A model generated the notes under the pieces. It was not told where the DNA came from. It saw nothing but the letters and a program-made list of their open reading frames with translations, and ran no database searches. 64,000 bases of DNA from Phallusia mammillata. Taxonomy: Eukaryota > Chordata > Ascidiacea > Phlebobranchia > Ascidiidae. Below are positions 47,501-64,000 of this stretch, piece by piece (position 1 is the first letter of the stretch; every line of letters starts with the position of its first letter). The position numbers and the translations under genes were made by a program. The DNA is taken from the NCBI GenBank assembly GCA_003260075.1, contig QLIY01000518.1, forward strand, positions 49,499 to 113,498, given 5' to 3'.

Positions 47501-50500
47501 ATTTTTTACTAACCAAAATCACTTACGAAGATCACATCTTGAACTGCGCTGTGAAAAACCAAAATGTGAAACGTATTGTTAAGGCTCGCTTGGTTGTGAT
47601 TAACATCAGCAGCAAAATGCAATTTGCAATTTAAGATGCAAGCATGGCGCTATGCATTTTAAACAAATAAATCATAGGGGTAACTGAATTGTTGTACAAT
47701 AACCTCCTGCACTCATGTTGATGAATAAAAAAACAAAAAGAATTAATCAACTGTCACGAAATCCAGTCAAAGATTTTCTGGAGAAAAACAAAACGAAATC
47801 AAATAACAATGAAATTATCTTATTCCCGGAAACAAATTCTAAAGGCAGCAGTAAAGTTGTCATAGGTGCGCCTTTCTTCTAAGGGAGTCGCCCAAAACTG
47901 CAGTGTAATTAGTCGGGTTATGCACAACATGCTTATGATTGTGCCATGAATAATTCAATACAAAAACAGCCACGTCCGCTCCTACGCGCTTCGTCAAATC
48001 GACGCGTTATCAAAATTGTTTTGCCAGTACAGCGGTGAATTACGAAAAATCAATACCAAATTTCCACAGTTGTCAAGTTATAAAGGTGAAGAATATTAAC
48101 TGGTCTAAATTTCCCTCCATAAAGTTATTTAATTGCTGGATGCAAAAAAAGTGTCCATTTTGAACAATAGAAATGTCAGGAAAAATAACTAAAAAGCGTA
48201 ACTTTCAACTTCAAACTAAAAAAACTTAAGTATGCAGGTGTGTATTATTAGTCGCCATTTAAGTTCTGCTATTTATTGTTGCTTAAAACGTCAACAACCT
48301 ATAAAACTTAAATAATCCACTCTTATTCAACTCTAACAATGGGTTGTACTGTGTCCATTGCCACTAAACCGATTCTAAAGGCGTGACATGTTGCCGGAGT
48401 TTAAAATACTAAACAATAATCTTCGATAAAACGGTAATCCCTATAGCAAAGCAACAAAAACCAGTAAAGTTTCTCGAATACACTTCTGAAAGCGCATGGC
48501 GAGGAAGTATATCGACATATGTCGGATTATAAAGTCTTTAGGCTCAAATACAAGTTCCCATCTGGTGCAAAGGGACCCTAATGGATGATTGCTTGAGCGA
48601 TACTTTGTCATTTTTGGCGTATGGCATCGATTTGTAGATTTGCGGGCGAACTTTGCATATAAATTTTACACATATTGAATCCTATTGAGAAAATGTCCCA
48701 GTATCAAACTTCACCAAGACTGTGATAAGTGAAAAAGTCAATGTACAAAAAAATCATTTGATTATTTAATTGTACCCAATAAAGATTTTTCCACACAAAT
48801 CCCACCCTTGTGAGTTTTTGGGCGCCTACAAGAAGTTAGGCTGGTGATAGGATGAAATAGGCTTACCAGTACTGACTGGTTCTCTTTATTCGTAACACCG
48901 AGTATTCCAAAAAAGCAACTTTTCCACAAAGAGTTTTAATCAGACTCTTCTGTGCCCAAATTTATGAAAAGCAAAAAAGTCACATATTTGAGACTAATTC
49001 AACAAGTTGCGTTTAGCAGTTTCAATGCACATGCCGTCATATGTTGAGCAGTCAAATGATCACCTTGTAATCTTTTTCGTGTTATCGCTTTCTTAACAAA
49101 AATATTAATTGATGCATAAACTCAGTAAAAGCTGTCATGATTTCCTTACATTAAAGTTCTGAAAAAAGAGACAAGTATGCAAAGATACAAAGACACAAAT
49201 TCCCCATGTCCGTTTCCATCAATGATAATGCGTTTCCGATTGTATGTTTTTAATACGTTGTTCATCTCTTCTAACAGGTTCTTCAGATCGACTGGCGGCC
49301 GCTTATACGCGACTCAGTATTTTACGGGGGATCGGTAATGGTGTTTATCCTCTTCTCGTGGGACGGAATCTTTATGTGGTGGGAGTCGTTTCTGCTCCTT
49401 ATGCTCTATGTGCTCTACATCGTCACAATGAAGTTTAACCAGAAATTGATGGATTTCTTGGCCTCAATCCCTTGCTGGTACAGTGGAGTTCTGTGAATTT
49501 CCAATACTTGCCTATTTAGGAATAACATTTAAAGCTAGACACCACAGCTAAGATTGACATAAATTCAATACTGGGATCACCCCTGAAGCGTCAATGCAGA
49601 CCAGCGATCCCAACACACAATCACAGCACGCCAGACCCATTGTGAAAACGCGTGGTGCCCGGCTGTTTCGATACAACGCCTTTAATAAGCGCACTATGAT
49701 TGAACATCACAGCCAAACGCTTTACACCAGACCTAAGTCATTATTCTATAGCAGGGATGGCGAACCTTTTTAGTTGAGTGGGTCAAACATGAGATCAGAA
49801 TTCGGAAAGAAAACAAAGTGGGTCACATATTTTATTGTATGTCAATGTCAATGCTGAGAAGCTTGTTGCTGCATCTTCTCTGCAAGTCTTGCAATCCTAG
49901 GTAGTTTTCAGTTTAATACACGCAGCAGTCATATCTGAGCTAAGACTATTCCTGGACCTTAATTTTATGAAATCCATGTGTGAAAACAAGGATTCGCATG
50001 AATATGTGGAACCGAACAGCGTCAACAAAGTTACAACAAATCGTTTCAAGTTGTCTGTTAAATAAACATGTCTGTTGCCTCTCAATTGACTCAACAATCT
50101 GTATTTTAAGACAATGGTCAATCTGGCAAAATTTAACTGTTGTGTTGCTTTTTAATCTTGGAAATCTGGTAACCCTGCCTATAGCAATCAGTACAAATTT
50201 TTGAAACTACAAGTGGGTCACTTCGTGACCCGCGGGTCAGTGGTTAGCCATCTCTGTTCTATAGGAAGTAGTGCTACTAAACTTTATAGAGATTTTGTCG
50301 ATTTCAAACATAGAGCACTGTGTTAAATTGTTGCTTTGTTCCGATTTTAGCGGGGCAACCACAGATGGAAGAGTTTCGCCAACATTTGACTCGGCACAGG
50401 AGGAATTAGGCGGACCGACCAATCAGACCAACATCCCAAAAGACAACACATTAAAGGTGGGCATAAGTATTAACCTAAGTCTTTATAAGTCACTTATTAT

Positions 50501-53500
50501 CAAGGAATAGTTGAGTCTGATGACAAACGGTTTAGAATCGCTAGTGGTCCTCTTCGTTGTACACACGATGACCGCAAACGCTGGCCAAGATGTTTAAAAT
50601 TAGCACGCTATAGATGAACAAAAAAATCATAACTGGGATCAGCCGTCCCCCCCCCCGCCTATAGCAATCAGTACAAATTTTTGAAACTACAAGTGGGTCA
50701 CTGGTTCGCCATCTCTGTTCTATAGGAAGTAGTGCTACTAAACTTTATAGAGATTTTGTCGATTTCAAACATAGAGCACTATGTTAAATTGTTGCTTTGT
50801 TCCGATTTTAGCGGGGCAACCACAGATGGAAGAGTTTCGCCAACATTTGACTCGGCACAGGAGGAATTAGGCGGACCGACCAATCAGACCAACACCCCAA
50901 ATGACAACACATTAAAGGTGGGCATAAGTATTAACCTAAGTCTTTATAAGTCACTTATTATCAAGGAATAGTTGAGTCTGATGACAAACGGTTTAGAATC
51001 GCTAGTGGTCCTCTTCGTTGTACACACGATGACCGCAAACACTGGCCAAGATGTTTAAAATTAGCACGCTATAAGATGAACAAAAAAATCGTAACTGGGA
51101 TCAGCCCGGGAATCATACTCTAAGTTAGTATTTCTTAACTCCACGAAAACGCTGACACTCAGTATAATTCCTCAAGCCGTCTGCACGCGTCTTAACTTAC
51201 TTTGACCTATGCTGATCTGAATTTTGATCATCCGGTGTACATTTGTAGGGGTAATGTATTTTGATTTCGTTTTCAGGACAATCGTTCACAGCAATTGGAC
51301 ACAACTTTGCCTAAGACTCCAGGAGCAACAGTCACAATAGTGAGGTTAGTTTGTTCAAGGGTGGCGCTAATGCGCAGCTTGTGTAACAAGAAACAACTGA
51401 CCTGACAATCTTTTTAACGAACAAAAAAACGACAGTTGTGTGTTGTTTCATGTTACAACTGTTGAGAAAGAAATAGCTTCTTTTTATCCAGATTTGATAT
51501 GACTTTTTTTCGTTCAACAGTGACAAAAAACAAAATCCACTTTATTAGATTCGATGCTACACAAACGAAAAAAGCCTTGAAACAATTGGTTAATCGTTTG
51601 TCTTTGTTTTGTCAGTGAACAAAACGGATGTGGAAATGGGTACAGGTGCTGTTGTTGCTGCTGCTGTCGCCGGATGTGTGGATGTCGCTTTACTGGAGAG
51701 CAAACATTGACAAAAACGACCGCAACCACAAAAGTTTCCGACTCTAATAATGCGGGCAAGGGTGACTGCTACGACGCACCTGATCCTGATTTAAATGAAC
51801 CGATACTTTGCGAAGAGTGCAAGGATGCCCAGTACTTGGAGGAGGATTTGACTGAGTCCGGAAACCTGAAAACAATGGAAGCTGCTGAGACAAAGAATTC
51901 ACCGAACGAAGACAGCGGGTTTAGCTCATCTGGACGCCTGGCGGAAAACGATGGGCCTCCACCGTACGAGTGTGTACGATTTTCAAAAGACAAGAAGGGA
52001 TCTCAAACCTTCCCTGAAGATTTCAAGTAAGATAGGAGTCGAATAATAAACACACCGGCAGCTTCGCTTTTAGACTTTGAGGGAAAAAAATACTTTTAGG
52101 GCATTTTGTCTCAATAGAAATTATTCTTTTCAGATGCTTTTCGGATATACGTTCCCAAAATAAAAATAGTCGTAGACGGACAAGCAGCGTTCATATCTTT
52201 CGAAGAGGTTCAAGGAAGAGCTGGTCTTCTAAAAGGAAATCGACTTCAATGATTTTAGGACTCAACGAATCAAACAACATTGGTGATGTATGTAAGAATT
52301 ACAAACTTTTTAGTTCAACTATATGGTTTGACTCTTGGATAAATTCGAAGTTTTAATGCTGTGGTTCTTAACTTTATGTGGGTCGCGTACCACCTGACGA
52401 CTTTTTCTTTCGCTGCGTATCCCCTAACCAGTGGTTCTCAAACTTTTTTTTGTTGCGACGCCTCTGGAAAAGTTTTCTGAACTTTCGACGCACAAGCAAA
52501 TAAAAGTTAATAAGGAAACTTATTATTAAAGTTGTGTTTATTAATATGACAACAAAAGCCACAAAACGGAACTATTCTGCGACGCCCTTGGAAAATTGAA
52601 ACGACGCACCAGGGCTTTGTGACGCACAGTTTGAGAACTACTGCCCTAACCCAAGGAATGAGCCTAATTTTTCGCTTCAAACCAGCGCTGATCAGTTGGG
52701 TTCGAAAAAATTGTAATTCTTGATCTGACATCAATTGAGTATGACGAAAATATACACGTACCACCTAAACAGCTCCGACGTACCAACATAGGCACGTGTA
52801 CCACGGGTTAAAAACCACTTTTTTAATGAAAAGGTTGAAAAGCCAAAGGTCACCAATGTAAAAGGCCATAGTATCAGCATTGTTTTGTAACCTAATCGTC
52901 TTTGTTTGTTAGATGAGCGAAGTTCCCAAAGAGGACAAGTTTACACACGAGGACGATGCTAACATTCAGCAACCAAACTTGTCTCCACCAGCAGACGAGG
53001 TGTGTTTTTTTAATATGAAAAATTGCGGTACAGTGGTTCAATAACTTGACATTACAAAACGCAATGAGTATTGATTTGAAATAATTTGTTTTTGCAGGCC
53101 ACTGCACCAAGCGATCCAACAGCAGCAGACAGTTCAGGTCAGTTCCTATTGTTTAAGGCAAAGGTCATATCATTCTTGACCTCAAAATCAGTTGATAGTT
53201 TCTATTTACGTTGAATTGTTGAGATTTCAACGGCTTGCCTTGCGTTTAGTCGCGTCGACAACAACAGTCCATTGTCAGATAGGGTTAATTTACAGTGTGG
53301 AAACAAAATTAGTTCGGACGAAAAGGCGAAAGCTGCTAATTTAAAACGATGTACAGTTTCACAACACGCAGACTATTTGTAGACCATACATTACCTGTAA
53401 TCAAGCAGTGCTTAGACTATTGCAAATTCCTTTAAAGGGCATTTTAAACAAGCACAAATCGGGTTGGCTCAAATCGATACAATTCTAATCAAATCAGTGC

Positions 53501-53988
53501 CAGATCACGCCATCCCCGGACATTGGACGTTAATTGCAATGCGTTAGGAATGTGTTTCCTAACGAGTCGATCCAATTTAATCACCAAACTCAAAATATTG
53601 ATTAATCATCAAACTTGCACTTGCTAGCGAGTATTTGATCGATTTTTCTAACGTAGTGGACTGGGATTTGGAAAGTCAAACGCTTGAACGGAAATCTCTG
53701 CTTTTTTTGCACAGTTGGATAAACCTTGCAGAGAAATAGGCCATCACTCGCACACAAATGTATCTGTACGCTAGTGTTCCTCACCTCCAAATATTGTAAA
53801 GTGTTTGGTAGCCCTTTAACTCATAATGGTATAAAATTACATAGTTAGGTTGATATCCATTTGCCTTTTTCGTTGAAAAATACAAGACTTATTGTCCCAA
53901 GAACAGAAGTTTAATAAAAATTTATTTGTAAACAGGTAAAGTTGGGACAGATAACGACGCAGGTGCTGGAGGCGGGAATATTAACGGA

Positions 53989-54036
<48 letters not shown>

Positions 54037-54654
54037 GTGGAGAAGAAGAAGACACTTTGATGGTCTTTCCGTGTCTTCCTCCAATCAAACATCCTCCGCC
54101 GGAAAAGTAAGTACACACCCTCGCGAAGACTGAGTAAACGCTTTGTCCATTACACTAACGCAAATTGTATCAAACCTTTGTTATCATATTCTGTAGAACA
54201 ATGCAATGTTGTGCTGCAAAGTTATTGAAGTAACTGTATCTAAACAAAAAATGTTGAACACTCTTTTAACTCTAAGTCGTTTTAGGCCGGATTCCAGTCA
54301 CTGTATTCCCAGTGCAAAGTATTTGGGCGCTTGGTTCGTCTACGCTCTTTCATTCCCTTGGATTTGCGCTTACACATGGACCATTCCTGACTGCTCAAAG
54401 CCGGAAAGCAAGTAAGACACAACACATATCCGAAGACAAAATCATCCAACAATGACTTAGGCCAGGGGTGTCCAAAGTGCGGCCCGCGGCGGTATATCAA
54501 GTGGCCCGCAGCTGTGTTTTTTTCAAATTGTGTTGCGTATGGCCCGTCATCGTCCGGATTAGGTTTTTAGGATTTGGCGACTTGCGACTTCACGCAATTA
54601 AAGCCTTTCATGGAACTTTATTTCCCGGCAAAAGGGAAGTGTAGCCTACATCGT

Positions 54655-54751
<97 letters not shown>

Positions 54752-56661
54752 TGGCCCGCGGGCGTCATCACTTGGTAAAAATTGGCCCCCATTAAAAAAC
54801 GTTTGGACACCCCTGACTTAGGCTTTGCCCAAACTTATTGTATCAAATGTTTAAAAAATCCCTAAAACTGTAAATTTGCTGATTATGTTGAGTAATCTTA
54901 TCATCTTTTTCTGAAAACTTTTGTTAACAGCTGTTTATTGCTTGTTTTTAGGAAGTGGTACATCATGTCCTTTCTCATAAGCATCATATGGATTGCCCTG
55001 ATTAGTTACGTCATGGTGGAAGTGGTTGACGTCATTGGGTGTTTGATGGGTATCGATTCGTACACGATGGGTTTGGTGGTGATAGCGGTTGGCACCAGTG
55101 TACCGGTAAGTGTCGTGTAAAAGTTTAGACAATAATCAACAGAATGGGTCCCTGCGTTGCATTCCATTCAATTCGGATCCTGATGAGGGTTGTTGAAATT
55201 TAAATTTTTACGTTATGATCCTTCACTAGCAGCAGTGAATACTAACTACACTGCTGTATACAACCCATTTGGAGGGTCATTTCATGCCTTTAAAGGCTGC
55301 ATTAGGAATATGCATCGGCACAAGTTGTAGACATGCATATATGCAGTGGTGGGATTCAAATTTTTTTTCAGCCGGTTCTGTTACAAAAAGTCCAATCACA
55401 GTAACCAGTCCCCCCCCCCCACAAGTTGTAGACATGCATATATGCAGTGGTGGGATTCAAATTTTTTGTCAGCCGGTTCTATCACATAAGTCACATTATT
55501 TCAGCCGGTTCTGTTACAAAAAGTCCAATCACAGTAACCAGCAATGCTAACCGGTTCGCTGATCACATAAAGTTTCGTGAGACGGTTCTATAGAACCGGT
55601 TCGAACCGGCTGAATCCCACCACTGAATATAGGCTTGAAAGTTTTAGCCTACCTAATGCAGTCACTGAAACTGGGATTTCTCTGTGTTTTCGTATTGTCA
55701 ACTCGTAGTTTAAAGGGATTCAAACAACGCTCTTTTGCTTTTAGGATGCCATAAGTTCTGTCTTGGTTGCCAAAGAAGGTTTCGGTGATATGGCCGTTTC
55801 GAATGCTATTGGGTCAAATGTGTTTGACATCAATCTTGGGCTAGGACTGCCATTTCTTCTTCGAAGTCTTATCACATCTGAACCAGTTACATTGCTCTCC
55901 CCAATACAGAACGTAAGTAGTGCTACATTTAAGTTTATCACTTTTTGTAGGTGGACTGATTGGCAAATCTTTTAAATGATGACCAATGTAGGTTGTTGTA
56001 TATAGCATAACACCTTTTACGTTAATACCTTTTTTGTGTGTTATAGGGCTATAGGCTATGGTTGTTCCACATGACATCCAGTTCTTAAAACACCTTTTAT
56101 ATCAATATCTTGCGATTTTTGTTGAAATAATGCCACTAAACATGTTAGTTAGTTAAACGTTTTCTTGTTTGCAGTGCTTACTGGAAAACCTTACTCTGTC
56201 TGTCCGGATTGTGCCACACGTGAAGTTTGGATTGATTCTTCTCCTTATACTTTTCATTTGTCTGGCGCTTTTTCTGATAGTTAGGTTCAGGTAAGAAAAT
56301 AACAACACTTATCCAGAATCTAAGATGAACATAGTTTAATAACTGGGATCAGCCCTGAAGCGTCTATGCAGACCAGGCGATCACGGCACACTCATATATA
56401 AATCACAGTACGCCTGGTCCATTGAAGGTGCCATGTTATCGAGAATTTGGGCATGGTACAAAGGTATTATGTGGCAGCAGTTTGCGCACAAAAGCAAAAA
56501 GTATTTTTCTATTTTCAAAACAGCATGTAATTGATTAACGATAATTTTGGGTTTCTCGCAGACTCAACAAGACGATAGGAATCATCTTCGTGACAATCTA
56601 CGTCGGATTTATGATTTACGCGTTCGTACAAGAGAAGTCCTGTCACGCCTTCTACTGCTGA
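44580..56661 (+). CDS. SLC24: K+-dependent Na+/Ca2+ exchanger (SLC24/NCKX family)
   Basis: Seventeen exons: 44580-45106, 46057-46208, 46552-46735, 47187-47244, 49278-49477, 50351-50456, 51277-51344, 51616-52026, 52134-52287, 52913-52999, 53098-53137, 53936-54106, 54286-54411, 54952-55105, 55745-55912, 56175-56290, 56562-56661. About 940 aa. It exports Ca2+ and K+ for Na+ across the membrane. The first exon has a hydrophobic segment and an extracellular stretch with an N-glycosylation site (NHT). Alpha repeat 1 has [18 protein letters not shown] and GTIVGSAVFN; alpha repeat 2 has [15 protein letters not shown] and AIGSNVFDI, whose Asp is the residue linked to K+ dependence in NCKX2. [10 protein letters not shown] resembles NCKX3/4/5 more than NCKX1/2. 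The loop is long, with a six-Cys run, a GPPPYE motif and basic-Ser stretches ([17 protein letters not shown]). Exon 12 contains 42 C's that break the frame and are suspect. The paralogue is not certain. Confidence 0.95.
45107..46056. other. Intron 1 of the exchanger gene
   Basis: About 950 bp, AT-rich, GT-AG ends. Nothing recognisable inside. Confidence 0.6.
47245..49277. other. Intron 4 of the exchanger gene
   Basis: About 2 kb between the AGG|GTGAGT donor and the CTAACAG acceptor. A short ATATGCATATATG alternation lies near 47,255. I see no nested gene or transposon ends. Confidence 0.6.
49572..49665 (-). repeat. SINE-like repeat fragment, exchanger intron 5
   Basis: ACTGGGATCACCCCTGAAGC, ATGCAGACCAGCGATC and CAGCACGCCAGACCCATTG match, with changes, the repeat at 56341-56440 and 60000-60215. 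Confidence 0.55.
49752..50256 (-). mobile_element. hAT-type element with transposase C-terminal remnant
   Basis: Starts CAGGGATGGCGAACC and ends GGTTAGCCATCTCTG. Perfect 8-bp target duplication TTCTATAG at 49744-49751 and 50257-50264. On the minus strand, 50121-49897 stays open and contains [19 protein letters not shown] followed by RSRNSLSSD, characteristic of the hAT transposase dimerisation domain near the C-terminus. The rest of the transposase is missing. It sits in intron 5 of the exchanger, about 95 bp before exon 6. Confidence 0.88.
50177..51110 (+). repeat. Direct duplication including exon 6 of the exchanger
   Basis: 50177-about 50644 recurs from 50658 to about 51105, with C's at 50647-50656 between. 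Each copy has a complete exon 6 (50351-50456 and 50812-50917) with acceptor and donor. The copies differ at a few bases (NIPKDN against NTPNDN) and by about 25 bp at the hAT end. Exon 6 enters in phase 2 and leaves in phase 0, so including both would shift the frame; only one can be used in any mRNA. Confidence 0.8.
52359..52820. mobile_element. hAT-type element (outer) in exchanger intron 9
   Basis: Starts CTGTGGTTCTTAACTT and ends GGTTAAAAACCACTT. Perfect octamer TTTTAATG at 52351-52358 and 52821-52828. It is interrupted by a second element at 52429-52643. No transposase frame seen. Confidence 0.8.
52429..52643. mobile_element. hAT-type element (inner), nested in the previous one
   Basis: Starts CAGTGGTTCTCAAAC and ends GTTTGAGAACTACTG, flanked by CCCCTAAC and CCCTAACC, which overlap as an octamer shifted by one base. 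It splits the outer element, so it inserted later. Confidence 0.75.
53991..54032. other. 42-base C run inside exchanger exon 12
   Basis: The run sits between codons for Asn-Gly-Gly and Gly-Gly-Gly-Glu-Glu-Glu. Its length is not compatible with both flanking frames (it would need to be one base longer or two shorter). On the other strand it is a G run like the suspect ones elsewhere. The real sequence may be a glycine/glutamate linker. Confidence 0.7.
54463..54815. mobile_element. hAT-type element with a 95-base C run, exchanger intron 13
   Basis: Starts CAGGGGTGTCCAAAGTGCGG and ends GTTTGGACACCCCTG. Perfect target duplication ACTTAGGC at 54455-54462 and 54816-54823. Subterminal GGCCCGC motifs are typical of one hAT group. 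The interior is mostly C (54657-54751), probably unresolved sequence. Confidence 0.88.
55344..55625. mobile_element. hAT-type element with duplicated left part, exchanger intron 14
   Basis: Starts CAGTGGTGGGATTCAAAT and ends GAATCCCACCACTG. The left end is repeated at about 55446 after C's at 55410-55420. Flanking octamers CATATATG and AATATAGG match only in part. Repeated AGCCGGTTCT motifs fill the interior. Confidence 0.7.
56341..56440 (-). repeat. SINE-like repeat fragment, exchanger intron 16
   Basis: AACTGGGATCAGCCCTGAAG, ATGCAGACCAGGCGATCACG and TACGCCTGGTCCATTGAAGG are shared with 60000-60215 and, partly, with 7388-7500 and 49572-49665. Presumed tail portion, without the tRNA-like head. 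Confidence 0.6.
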
Positions 56662-57709
56662 CCAGTAGGAAGTGACCAAGTGGCACTTTTTATACAAAAT
56701 ACTTCTAAAGGCACCAAAAGAGCGGTTGGGTGTCTAAGACCTTGCATCAAAGCGGTACTAAGTGGAATCATTATGTTTGTACTATTTTGTTTTGATCGAA
56801 TTCGTTGGCTTTTCCTCTACATTTTTTTGAGTGGTCGGGTGTTTTGATCATGGATATCGTAACGTCAGAAATACGCGAGCTGTGACGTCAATATAAATAT
56901 TTTCCACTGTGATTTCTATTGCAAGGTGCTTCCAATTCACATACCTAGGCCACGAAACAATATTACCTTCTGATACAGTCGTAAATAACTGTATCAATCT
57001 GAGCGATATATATGAATTACAAGGGGAAAACCTTTGCCTTTTTTGAGAAGTTTTACAAAACCGCACATTGAACATTCTCCAAATAATCGATGAAAACGTT
57101 GGCGCGCGATTGCTGCAACTGAAAGGGGGAAGGTTTTTGAAGGAATTATTTTTAGAAATGGAAGGTTAACTCATAAAATCGATACGCGCTTAAGGTCGTG
57201 TGTGCAGCTCCAAAACGCTGCTGGGGGGGGGGTGGTTTTTGAAGGAATTATTTTTAGAAATGGAAGGTTAACTCACAAAATCGATACGCGCTTAAGGTCG
57301 TGTGTGCAGCTCCAAAACGCTGCTTTGTCAAATTGACAAGGAAAGATTGCAAGATGTATAGCGGATGTGCTCTGTATTTTGTCACATATTGCGTTTATTG
57401 GAACACAATATGTTTGCAATGCAGCCTGAAGAAAAAAACGTCTCTCACAAAATCGAAAAATGTGGTTGCCCATAGATTTTAGGTAAATTAAATATGACCG
57501 TAAGCCAAATTGACTATGCACACGTGACCTCATGCGTGGTCGGCGTACCGTGACCGAAACAAAACAACGAGGATTTGAATGGAGATAAATGAGAAAAAAT
57601 AACACGGGATCTTGGGAACTTAAATAAGTGCACGACTGACGACTCCGCCTCCGAGTCGCTCGCGTCACAATGATTCGTCTGATTGGCATGACGTCGTGAG
57701 TGGATGACG
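56662..57709. other. Space between the convergent exchanger and ATG16L1 genes
   Basis: About 1 kb that must hold both 3' untranslated regions. 57116-57222 recurs at about 57233-57330, separated by G's at 57223-57232. Longer open frames on the minus strand at 57273-57896 are shadows: their readable part overlaps the true last ATG16L1 exon in the wrong frame. Confidence 0.6.
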
Positions 57710-63343
<5,634 letters not shown>

Positions 63344-64000
63344 CTGTAAAAATAAGACAACACAGTCAATAAAAAACTACCCAGATATGATTGATTTGTT
63401 GTTTATAACACTGTCAACGGATTTTAACCTAGAAATAAACATTTCCCAACTTGTGACATACAGATATGATTAAGTTACATATGTTTTCACCAACCATCTA
63501 ATCCACAAGTTTTAAACTCACAAAAACAAACTAGAAGGGTGGCTTAGCACATATTGCCCTTGCATATACACTATAACCTATATTTTCTACACTTATTTTA
63601 TATTGGGTCCCATATCATCCATTGTCTTTTATAACCTTGGTTGTTTCTGCAAGCAAAAACTCATGGGTCCCCCCACACATGCAAAGTTGTAAATAATACA
63701 TTTCAAAAGATAACCATGAGAAAGTCGGGTGTTGCAAGGTAAAACACAGTGGTCGGTACTGTGCATAAATAAATATGCTTCATGGAGTACAAACTATTCA
63801 AATTTAGTCCATTTATACATTTTTGAAGGTTTTTCTATTTTATGGTCTATCTGAGAAAAAAGTGTTAAATAGTGAGAAAAGAGGCTAAAACACAACAATC
63901 AGCTCCTATAACACAAATCAGCGCGAATTGCACATGACTGTTGGGGCTAGTTGAGTAAATGATAGAGCTACAGGGTTGAACACAAGAATCAACACCTATA
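63344..64000. other. Right edge, presumed ATG16L1 intron
   Basis: About 650 bp with no exon I can support. The next upstream ATG16L1 exons must lie beyond the window, since the linker frame at 63343 starts in mid-codon. Confidence 0.5.

Noticed and set aside
54574-54795. Polyproline open frame
   Set aside because: It is created by a 95-base C run within a transposon and probably does not exist.

Overview
This is animal nuclear DNA: AT-rich, many short GT-AG introns, large introns with DNA transposons, and two clearly metazoan genes (an SLC24-type exchanger and ATG16L1). The compact exon layout, many hAT-type elements and signs of high allelic diversity fit an ascidian tunicate or similar invertebrate deuterostome; that is an inference, because nothing here is species-diagnostic.

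Region 1 (1-37,714, all + strand) is a head-to-tail array of ten copies of one nine-exon gene. The product, about 390 aa, is a predicted secreted protein: a signal peptide (exon 1), a Ly6/uPAR-like three-finger (LU) domain split over exons 2-4, a cysteine-rich sushi/CCP module (exon 5) and a von Willebrand A-like domain (exons 6-9) ending in a conserved Cys/His tail, HFCxxPCDHVLHxH. Intron phases (1,0,0,1,1,2,1,0) are the same in every copy. Copies 3, 6, 7, 9 and 10 are intact. Copy 1 is cut by the window edge, and copies 2 and 4 are probably functional but damaged by assembly faults. Copy 5 has a stop codon and lacks the third LU exon and the CCP exon. Copy 8 is a pseudogene with many lesions and a hAT element in its last exon. 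I do not recognise the family by name; it is the best candidate here for an undescribed system (recognition, immune or gamete-surface roles are guesses).

Region 2 (37,715-44,579) is about 7 kb with no gene I can support. It holds one small hAT element and one duplicated G-run junction.

Region 3 (44,580-56,661, + strand) is a 17-exon gene for a K+-dependent Na+/Ca2+ exchanger (SLC24/NCKX) with both alpha repeats intact and an unusual, long cytosolic loop. Region 4 (57,710-63,343, - strand, convergent with the exchanger) is the 3' part of ATG16L1: the end of the linker and the whole seven-blade WD40 propeller. Its 5' exons lie beyond the right edge.

The window also contains at least ten hAT-type elements, several with clean 8-bp target duplications, a tRNA-derived SINE-like family, and more than twenty runs of 9 or more G (or C). 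Most of these runs sit between two near-identical copies of the same local sequence. I read these as assembly junctions, not biology, and they affect several gene models.
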